A DNA stretch of 27,753 nucleotides, taken from Chrysochromulina parva. Its lineage: Eukaryota > Haptophyta > Prymnesiales > Chrysochromulinaceae. This document shows, piece after piece, positions 18,345 to 24,512 of the stretch. The notes under the pieces were generated by a model. The model worked only from the letters and a program-made list of their open reading frames with translations, did not search any database and was not told the origin of the DNA. The position numbers and the translations under genes were made by a program. The DNA lies in assembly GCA_002887195.1 (NCBI GenBank), contig PJAB01000396.1, positions 1-27,753 on the forward strand, read 5' to 3'. The first letter of the stretch is position 1. Each line of letters begins with the position of its first letter.

Positions 18345-18503
18345 ATGGACCACAGATTTGGGATTCAGTTTAGACTGATCGATACCATGGTCATACTCAT
18401 GCAACACCTCTGGGCTACATGAGACGCCGTCGTGTCAAAACACATCGTCTCCTAGAAGCGTACGGTATACGATAAATGTAAGGGTTCAATCACGCGCTGC
18501 GTG
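18345..18503. other. Convergent 3' spacer with imperfect hairpin
   Basis: 159 bp between the ankyrin gene stop and the PP1-inhibitor stop. An imperfect inverted repeat at 18421-18451 (GAGACG...GTGT CAAA ACAC...CGTCTC) could act in 3'-end formation; this is a guess from position. Confidence 0.35.
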
Positions 18504-18968
18504 TCAATCTTCTTCCTCCTCCGCATCCATCTCAGCTGCCTTCTTGCGCAGCTCCGCGAGGCTGCCAATCTTGTAGTGATTCTTCCGCCCATGCTCAAAA
18601 GCCGCTCGCTTCTCTGCGAACACCCTCGAAGCGCAACAGGCAGATGAGTGCATGCGGACACAAACAAGGGTGTGCGCGTGGGCAGGGGATGGTGACGCAC
18701 CCTCTTCATCCTCGGGGGTCTCAGCGTTCGCTTGCCGCTCCTCGGCGGCCTGCGCGATCTTGGCGAACAGATCCTCGCTCGGCCGGAGCGGTCCGCCAGC
18801 CTTGGCTGGTGGGGCCTTTGGAGGGTAGGCCATGGGCTCCTCGCCGTCCTCCTCTAACCTGTGGAAGGGCGTCTTTGGCTCGTCGATCTTCGTGCGGTTG
18901 GCCGTCAGCCGTTCCTCCTCGTTCTCGGCCAGGTTTCCCTCGTCCCATTTGATGCCTGACTTGCTCAT
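18504..18968 (-). CDS. PPP1R2: Protein phosphatase 1 inhibitor-2
   Basis: A PP1 regulatory subunit of the inhibitor-2 family. Proposed exons (minus) are 18968-18701 and 18613-18504, giving 125 residues. Family landmarks appear in order. KSGIKWDEGNL matches the KSQKW/KWDE PP1-binding region. KIDEPKTPFHR matches the site whose threonine GSK3 phosphorylates. KRAAFEHGRKNHYKIG matches the helix whose HY residues cover the PP1 active site. The layout is closest to plant inhibitor-2 (WDExNL, EPKTPYH). The N-terminal SILK-type motif of animal members is absent, so the protein may be truncated there or may have an upstream exon. The 87-bp intron joins DEE to KRAAFE, which restores family spacing. Without splicing the frame is still open and 29 residues would be added. 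Divergent from the first F-box gene. Confidence 0.8.
   Translation of the reverse strand: MSKSGIKWDEGNLAENEEERLTANRTKIDEPKTPFHRLEEDGEEPMAYPPKAPPAKAGGPLRPSEDLFAKIAQAAEERQANAETPEDEEGASPSPAHAHTLVCVRMHSSACCASRVFAEKRAAFEHGRKNHYKIGSLAELRKKAAEMDAEEEED
18614..18700 (-). other. Predicted 87-bp intron of the PP1 inhibitor-2 gene
   Basis: On the minus strand the donor is GTGCGT (from 18700) and the acceptor TTCGCAG (ending 18614). Removing it brings the acidic patch next to KRAAFE, as in other inhibitor-2 proteins. The length is a multiple of three with no stop, so retention would also give a protein. Confidence 0.65.
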
Positions 18969-19141
18969 CTCCAGCTTCGCGGCAGGATACCTTGGTAGGT
19001 GACCCACTTCGGCAAAAAAGTGACACGAGTGTGAAGGTCCTCGCGCTATTTTGAGCGCATTCGTAAGAAACCTTTGTTACATGTAAGCACTCTCTGCGCA
19101 GCTCTCAGCTGTATTAGCCGAACGGACCGAAATAGGGAGTC
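18969..19141. promoter_or_regulatory. Divergent promoter region (PP1 inhibitor-2 / F-box A)
   Basis: 173 bp between opposite ATGs. No clear TATA box. It marks the start of the less GC-rich segment. Confidence 0.4.
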
Positions 19142-20395
19142 ATGTTACCGAGAGACGAAAGACTTGCTTCATCGGGAACGATACGACTAAAAATGGTGTC
19201 GGGCGCGCAGGCGGTGAAGAATCGTCGCCGTAGCAGCGCGAAGACAGCGGAAGCGAGCGCAGACAAATCATTCTTCGAGTTGCTCGCCGCTGGTCCGCTT
19301 GCACTGATCGTCCAATTCACTTGGCCGACGATGCGCACAGTGTGGAGGCTTCGGCTCGTGTGCCGTGAGTGGACACAGGTTATCGACGAGCAATTGCGTC
19401 AATCTAATACCGGCTACTATGTAAGTTCTTGCTCTATTGAAGTTCCTCATCTGTCCTCACTCCATGAAGACAAGCATCTATTTGCACAAGATGGTTGGAT
19501 GGTGGATGAGAGAACTCCGCTGGAGCTGAACACTCCACGCTTTCGGCATGTGCGAGTGTTTATCCAGGAATCGTTCCCAAGTGGCTCGAACCAGAAGTTT
19601 CTCTACTCGCTCATCTCACAACTCGCCACGCTTCCGTATCTCGAGGAGATCCATATCGGTGGCTACGAGCAAGGGGACCGAAATGGAAATGACCTACAGG
19701 TAGGGATTGAACTCGATGAGGCAGTCGATTTGGAAGTCCATTTGGAAATCCTCCGGGCTTTTCTCGCGCAGCTCAAGAAAGTGCACACGTTTCGTGGCAC
19801 CCTCGGCTTGGACGACGTTGAAACCATTCTGCTCGCAGCCGCCATCAAAGACATGCCTGCTCTGCGTCACGTCGACTTCGCCCCGTCAGGTAATTTTTGC
19901 ATCACGAGTACGGCGTACGGCGGGTGGCCGACGTCTGAGGCGATTAAGTCGTTGTCGGAGCTTAGGCTGAGCGCCCTCGAAGGCATCGAGCACGATGAAG
20001 ATTTGTGGGCCCATTTCGATCCCGCGGAGCAAGTCAACCTGCGAACCTTTTCTGTGGGGTTCACCTTTGACATAGAGGTGGTGCTGGCGGAGCTGGATGA
20101 AGAGAAAGACCTGCCGGACGCCGTCGCGGATCTGGTGAGCTTGATCGACAATGTGCGACGCATGCCGCGGCTCGAAGAGCTGACGCTGCGGATAGGGTCG
20201 TGTCACGAGGGGCCGATAAATGTCAGATTCTGGCGCGCACTCCGACCTCAACTCGAGAGCCTCGTCGCCAAAGTGGAGCCTCGCCGCCTTCACCCAGACT
20301 CGTTGCTTCTCGATCTACACCACGAGGCTCTCATCAGGTGGGCGCTCGGAGTGCTCGCCCCCGGTCTCCGCCGTGTCGAGTTCGAATACATGTGA
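19142..20395 (+). CDS. F-box / LRR-like protein, paralogue A
   Basis: 417 residues from ATG 19142. An in-frame ATG at 19193 aligns with the start of paralogue B and may be the real one. Residues about 44-87 look like an F-box (FFELLAAGPLALIVQFTW, then RLRLVCREWTQVIDEQL), which would recruit a substrate to an SCF ubiquitin ligase. The rest has irregular leucine-rich strands: LPYLEEIHIGG, MPALRHVDFAPSG, SLSELRLSALEG, MPRLEELTLRI, LRPQLESLVAK and the final PGLRRVEFEYM. It is a tandem duplicate of the gene at 21041 and nearly identical over long blocks. Codon use is less GC-rich than in the genes to the left. F-box identity rests on pattern and on the Trp/Cys/Arg core; the substrate is unknown. 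Confidence 0.75.
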   Translation: MLPRDERLASSGTIRLKMVSGAQAVKNRRRSSAKTAEASADKSFFELLAAGPLALIVQFTWPTMRTVWRLRLVCREWTQVIDEQLRQSNTGYYVSSCSIEVPHLSSLHEDKHLFAQDGWMVDERTPLELNTPRFRHVRVFIQESFPSGSNQKFLYSLISQLATLPYLEEIHIGGYEQGDRNGNDLQVGIELDEAVDLEVHLEILRAFLAQLKKVHTFRGTLGLDDVETILLAAAIKDMPALRHVDFAPSGNFCITSTAYGGWPTSEAIKSLSELRLSALEGIEHDEDLWAHFDPAEQVNLRTFSVGFTFDIEVVLAELDEEKDLPDAVADLVSLIDNVRRMPRLEELTLRIGSCHEGPINVRFWRALRPQLESLVAKVEPRRLHPDSLLLDLHHEALIRWALGVLAPGLRRVEFEYM

Positions 20396-20668
20396 AGAAT
20401 TATGGTGTCGCTCGTCATGGTGTCGCTCGGCGCGCGCGCGCGCGCGCTCCGGCCTCCGCTCCGTCTGTCCCTCCCTCCGTCCGTCCGGGTCCGCGCGTCG
20501 ATCAACCCATAGCGCAGAGGTGAAGGGCGAAAAACCGGGCCGATACCGATCGGTAAACGAGGGGTGAAGGCTGTCTGGGGCGTCGGTGTACTTTAGTACA
20601 TAGTACTAGGACGTGGGCCAGTCCGGTCTCCCCCGGGCGAGTTGCGGATTCATATTCGACTATAGAAC
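19193..20668 (+). repeat. Tandem segmental duplication, unit A
   Basis: Nucleotide similarity to 21041-22612 starts at the ATG and runs through the coding region, the stop and about 270 bp of 3' flank, with indels. Sequences upstream of the two ATGs are unrelated. Confidence 0.85.
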
Positions 20669-20835
20669 GCAACAAGAGTCGGAAGAGAGGCGGATCATGT
20701 TAGTAAATCCTCTGGTGTGCACGTGTGTTGGTTTCACTCCTGGAGGTTCCCTGAGAAAAAAAGAGGCCCTCGCTGTCGTGGCCTGCCGTGGAGCCGTGGT
20801 GCGTAACTTAGGCCCGTGCGATGTTGGAATGTAAA

Positions 20836-20860
20836 ACCGGGGGGAGCCGGGACACACACG
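20836..20860 (+). repeat. 25-bp inverted repeat, left copy
   Basis: Identical to the reverse complement of 24384-24408 (starts ACCGGGGGGAGCC, ends GACACACACG). Looser similarity extends rightward through the GGGACACAC units to about 20920. Confidence 0.85.
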
Positions 20861-20890
20861 GGACACACACGGGACACACGGGCGCTCACG
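20849..20890 (+). repeat. GGGACACACAC tandem repeat
   Basis: Two 11-bp units (20849-20859, 20860-20870), a 9-bp unit (20871-20879) and a degenerate GGGCGCTCAC unit. Confidence 0.85.
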
Positions 20891-21040
20891 GGCACACAGA
20901 TCTAAAACAGGTACCGGTACAGAACTGTACAGTACGAGGATTCATAAATAGAAAGCGTAGCACGGCAGACTACGATGGGTTCACGCGAAGATGTCGGAGA
21001 AAGACTTTTCCTTTCGTCCGCCCGTCCGTCGGGCTAATAA

Positions 21041-22345
21041 ATGGCGTCGGGCGCGCAGGCCGTGAAGTATCTTCGCCGTAGCAGCGCGAAGACAGCGGCA
21101 GCAAGCGCAAAGATCACGGCACCAGACGACAAATCATTCTTCGAGTTGCTCGCCGTTGGTCCGCTTGCACTGATCTTCCAATTCACTTGGCCGACGATGC
21201 GCACGGTGTGGAGGCTTCGGCTCGTGTGCCGTGAGTGGACACAGGTTATCGACGAGCAATTGCGTCGATCCAATAACCGCTACTATGTAAGTCTTTGCCC
21301 TATTGAATCTCCCCACACGACGAAGCCGACGACAGCCTCCGACTACTCGACCTGTTTTGATTATTATACCTCTTATGACATGCATCTATTTGCACAAGAT
21401 GGTTGGATGGTGGATGAGAGAACTCCGCTGGAGCTGAACACTCCACGCTTTCGGCATGTGCGAGTGTTTATTCAGGAATCATTTCCAAGTGGCTCGAACC
21501 AGAAGTTTCTCTACTCGCTCATCTCACAACTCGCCACGCTTCCGTATCTCGAGGAGATCCATATCGGTGGCAACGAGCTATGGGAACGACATGGAAATGG
21601 CTACCGGCCGGTAGGGATTGAACTCGATGAGGCAGTCGATTTGGAAGTCCATTTGGAAATCCTCCGGGCTTTTCTCGCGCAGCTCAAGAAAGTGCACACG
21701 TTTCGTGGCACCCTCGGCTTGGACGACGATGAAGCCATTCTGCTCGCAACCGTCATCAAAGACATGCCTGCTCTGCGTCACGTCGACTTCGCCCCGTCAG
21801 GTAGTTTTTGCAAAAGGATCCGTCGCGTATTGAAGTCGTCTGAGGCGATGAAGTCGTTGTCGGAGCTTAGGCTGAGCACCCTCAAAGGCATCGAGCACGA
21901 TGAGTATTTGTGGGCTCATTTCGATCCCGCGGAGCAAGTCAACCTGCGAACCTTTTCTGTGGGGTTCACTGTTGAATATAATATGGACGCGCTGGAAGGA
22001 AAGGAAGACTTGCCAGACGCTGTCGCGGATCTGGTGAGCTTGATCGACAATGTGCGACGCATGCCGCGGCTCGAAGAGCTGACGCTGCGGTTCTTCGAGA
22101 TGGCCCCGATAAATGTCAGATTCTGGCGCGCACTCCGACCTCAACTCGAGAGCCTCGTCGCCAAAGTGGAGCCTCGCCGCCTTCACCCAGACTCGTTGCC
22201 TGCCAAGGACGACGATCTACACCAAGGACGATCTACACCAAGGACGATCTACACCCAGGACCTGTTCCGATTCGAGGCTCTCATCAGGTGGGCGCTCGGA
22301 TTGCTCGCCCCCGGTCTCCGCCGTGTCGAGTTCGAATACATGTGA
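21041..22345 (+). CDS. F-box / LRR-like protein, paralogue B
   Basis: 434 residues, with the F-box-like region at about 31-77 and the same leucine-rich strands as paralogue A. It differs from A mainly in patches. There is an extra KITAPDD near residue 24. A longer Thr/Tyr/Asp-rich stretch follows YYVS (about residues 85-110). A different segment follows the HIGG strand (NELWERHGNGYRP). KRIRRVLK replaces A's ITSTAYGGWPT. The loop before DLPDAVADLV is changed (YNMDALEG). A 16-bp triplication near the C-terminus adds DDLHQGRSTPRTIYTQD-type residues. Sequence between these patches is almost identical. No stop or frameshift is present, so both copies look functional. The upstream region is unrelated to that of A, so expression may differ. 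Confidence 0.75.
   Translation: MASGAQAVKYLRRSSAKTAAASAKITAPDDKSFFELLAVGPLALIFQFTWPTMRTVWRLRLVCREWTQVIDEQLRRSNNRYYVSLCPIESPHTTKPTTASDYSTCFDYYTSYDMHLFAQDGWMVDERTPLELNTPRFRHVRVFIQESFPSGSNQKFLYSLISQLATLPYLEEIHIGGNELWERHGNGYRPVGIELDEAVDLEVHLEILRAFLAQLKKVHTFRGTLGLDDDEAILLATVIKDMPALRHVDFAPSGSFCKRIRRVLKSSEAMKSLSELRLSTLKGIEHDEYLWAHFDPAEQVNLRTFSVGFTVEYNMDALEGKEDLPDAVADLVSLIDNVRRMPRLEELTLRFFEMAPINVRFWRALRPQLESLVAKVEPRRLHPDSLPAKDDDLHQGRSTPRTIYTQDLFRFEALIRWALGLLAPGLRRVEFEYM
22211..22258 (+). repeat. 16-bp tandem repeat within paralogue B, three copies
   Basis: The unit GACGATCTACACCAAG occurs at 22211, 22227 and 22243; the last copy ends CCAG. Three 16-bp units equal 48 bp, so the reading frame is kept although one unit alone would shift it. 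Paralogue A has a single degenerate CGATCTACACCA. Confidence 0.95.
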
Positions 22346-22725
22346 AGAATTATGGTGTCGCTCGTCATGGTGTCGCTCGGCGCGGCGCGCGCGCGCGCGC
22401 CGCGCGCTCCGGCCTCCGCTTCGTCCGTCCGAGCGTCCGTCCGTCCGCGTCCGTCCTTCCGGGTCCGCGCGTCCTCGATCAACCCAGAGCGCAGAGCGTG
22501 AGAGCAGGGCCGATAGGCCGGGCGATGCGGTAAACGATAGCGGATAGGGGAAGGCTGTCCGGGGGTACGTAGGACGTGGGGCGAGTTGCGGATTTCGACT
22601 AAAGAACGGAGCCAGGATAGGTGATGTCCTACCAAGAAGTTAAGAACTTAGTTAGAACGGTCTAACGGCGGGCGGCGGGGTCGGCACCGATTAGCGATTT
22701 CAAAAATGTATACGCTATACCCGGA
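22346..22725. other. Convergent spacer F-box B / SGNH gene
   Basis: 380 bp. The left about 270 bp is the duplicated 3' flank of the F-box gene (paired ATGGTGTCGCTCG at 22352 and 22367, CG-dinucleotide run, CCGT-rich tract). The remainder is unique and AT-richer. No gene seen. Confidence 0.5.
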
Positions 22726-24192
22726 TTATTGTCTGCGGTTCAGATCTCGCATATGCGCCCTGCCTATCGTCCATGAGTTCAGAAAGGCGACCCGCCAGTC
22801 ATGGACACCAACGATGAGAGCGCGCACGGCTACCCGGGATCGATTTCCGCTCACGCTGTTCGAGATGCGCATGTGGCAGGAGTCGGGGGCCATGCAAGGC
22901 TTGCCACCATAATTGCTAGTGACTGGCCTGCGAATGCCGCCCTCTGCCGCTGTTGCGTTGGCCACGGAGACCCTCATACGGAGAAAGTGAGTGACCGTAC
23001 CAACCTTGGTCGCCAGTGTGTCGTAGGTGCAATTCGTGAAGGGATCCTGTTCCGACCGTATGCAGTTGCATATGCAGCCACTCAGGCACTCGACGTGGAC
23101 GAGACCGTAGAGCGGTCGATTCTGTATGTGGCTCACCTGTACGCCCAGAGAGATGACATACGGCTCCACAGAGTTGAACCGGCGTCGCAACTTTCCACTC
23201 CGGTAGACACGCTGTTGATCGCTGCTCAACACGGCCTGCATCTCACGCGTCGGCAGCCGCGCACAGAACTCGAGGGTCGACCCCAGACGATCGGCGAGCC
23301 ATGCGATCTTCGGACGTTGCCTTGGAGTCGCAATGTTCTGATGCTCAAAGCCGTTGGCGGCGAGCACGAGCTGCCCGAGCTCTTCCCCCATGTGGCAGGT
23401 GACCCCAACGGAGATTTCGGAGATGTCCGAGCTGGTCGAGGGTGTAGACGAGACTGAACCTGAGATAGGATCTGCGACTGAAGACTTAGATTTGGGTGCA
23501 TAAATGCTCGGTTCGCCTTGGCTGCCCACTTCGCGCCAGATCTGATCAAAGAGCCGATTGTGAGTGTGTTGCGCGATATGAAAAGTGTCGTTGCCAAAGA
23601 GCGTGCGATCGGTATCGCAATCTATCGTGATAGTGGTAGTATTGTAGGCGTTGCCGAGCTTGGCGATGAAGTCTCCCATTTGCTCAACGACCTGCCGCGT
23701 TGTGCAACCGAACATGCCGGTGACGCATCCTCGACTCTGCCCGATACGGTAGATTTCGCTGCAAGGTAAGATATTGATCAAGAAGGTGGACGCTCGACGG
23801 ATGACTCTTGCTGTATAGATCAGCTTCTCCATGGCATTCAGCTCATATTTTGGGTCCTGGAACCCCATGTTTGGCAAGAACTCGAGGGTTGCGACACGTG
23901 TTCCAGATGGGATGTAGCGCGAGGAGCAAGCTGCCACGAGCACCGGCCCTGCCCCCCCCATGAGGCCATCTGAATAATCGTAACCTAAGGCCGCCAGCCT
24001 GCGCTTCAGCTGCTCAGTGTAAGGCTTGTGAAGATGTCCGTTTTTCTTGGCGTCGATGTCGACGGCACCGAGGCTGTTTGAGCCCCCCAAAGCGGCGTAA
24101 TACGGGCGCTGGACAGCCAACAATCTAGAGCCACCACTTGAAGCTCGGTCATAAACTTGAGAGCGTGCGGCCAGTGGGTCGGTGTGCGACAT
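22726..24192 (-). CDS. SGNH/GDSL-hydrolase-like protein
   Basis: 488 residues from ATG 24192. The N-terminal half has SGNH-type blocks: YAALGGSNSLGA with candidate nucleophile S38, the glycine block DGLMGGAGP (about 76-83), LEFLPNMG with N108 as possible oxyanion residue, and D202-TF-H205 (NDTFHIAQHTH) as the likely Asp-His pair. Such enzymes are esterases or acyl/acetyl hydrolases. The C-terminal half (from about residue 260) resembles the beta-rich domain that follows this hydrolase in algal relatives: PKIAWLADRLGSTLEF, cysteine-rich VECLSGCICNC, and CHMRISNSVSGNRSRVAVRA. No signal peptide is visible at this start, so a 5' exon may be missing. The assignment rests on motif order and could be wrong about catalysis. 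Confidence 0.68.
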   Translation of the reverse strand: MSHTDPLAARSQVYDRASSGGSRLLAVQRPYYAALGGSNSLGAVDIDAKKNGHLHKPYTEQLKRRLAALGYDYSDGLMGGAGPVLVAACSSRYIPSGTRVATLEFLPNMGFQDPKYELNAMEKLIYTARVIRRASTFLINILPCSEIYRIGQSRGCVTGMFGCTTRQVVEQMGDFIAKLGNAYNTTTITIDCDTDRTLFGNDTFHIAQHTHNRLFDQIWREVGSQGEPSIYAPKSKSSVADPISGSVSSTPSTSSDISEISVGVTCHMGEELGQLVLAANGFEHQNIATPRQRPKIAWLADRLGSTLEFCARLPTREMQAVLSSDQQRVYRSGKLRRRFNSVEPYVISLGVQVSHIQNRPLYGLVHVECLSGCICNCIRSEQDPFTNCTYDTLATKVGTVTHFLRMRVSVANATAAEGGIRRPVTSNYGGKPCMAPDSCHMRISNSVSGNRSRVAVRALIVGVHDWRVAFLNSWTIGRAHMRDLNRRQ

Positions 24193-24512
24193 CCGGGCGC
24201 TTGATCGCCCGGGGATTGTGACGGGGAGCTGATGAACCTGGATCGAAAAAAGGCGTCGTCATTACGCGAGACGCCACCCGTCGATGCAATAGGCAATCCC
24301 CGACCTCAGTCTCAGATACATGTACCGCTACCGTTACCGTACCGACCTCTGTGCCTTTGTGCGTCCGCGTGTTCCGTGTGTCTCGTGTGTGTCCCGGCTC
24401 CCCCCGGTGTCTTTTTACCGTACCGACCTGTTCACTCTGGCAACGTGTTTCGGGCCTCCCTCCGACCCGTGATCGGAGACCGCCTCGCAGGTGAGCCCCG
24501 CTCCGTATCCGC
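24193..24512. promoter_or_regulatory. Divergent promoter region (SGNH gene / RRM gene) with repeats
   Basis: 320 bp between opposite ATGs. It has TACCG-rich sequence and a 15-bp direct repeat, TTACCGTACCGACCT, at 24334 and 24415. The right copy of the 25-bp inverted repeat (24384-24408) lies between those two. A donor-like CAGGTGAGC at 24488-24496 precedes the RRM ATG, so a 5' non-coding exon is conceivable. Confidence 0.45.
24384..24408 (-). repeat. 25-bp inverted repeat, right copy
   Basis: Reverse complement identical to 20836-20860. Related GGGACACAC-like and GTACC-rich sequence continues on both sides, so the whole similar block may be about 80-110 bp. Confidence 0.85.

Larger units (their letters stand above)
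20396..21040. other. Spacer between F-box paralogues
   Basis: 645 bp. The first about 270 bp (to roughly 20668) is duplicated after paralogue B and includes two copies of ATGGTGTCGCTCG (20402, 20417), a CG dinucleotide run and a CCGT/CCCT-rich tract. A unique part follows, with GTAC-rich palindromes near 20590 and 20910 and a GGGACACACAC tandem repeat. CATAAATA at about 20943, some 100 bp before the next ATG, could be a TATA box. No gene seen. Confidence 0.5.
21041..22612 (+). repeat. Tandem segmental duplication, unit B
   Basis: Second copy of 19193-20668. The shared 3' flank ends at the GCGAGTTGCGGATT...TCGACTA...AGAACG region near 22565-22612. Confidence 0.85.

Noticed and set aside
22801..23457. 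Plus-strand open frame of 218 codons
   Set aside because: It lies antisense to the SGNH-like gene, which has recognisable motifs; no family resemblance.
20836..24408. Complete transposon between the inverted repeats
   Set aside because: No transposase, integrase or reverse transcriptase frame lies inside, and no target-site duplication was seen.
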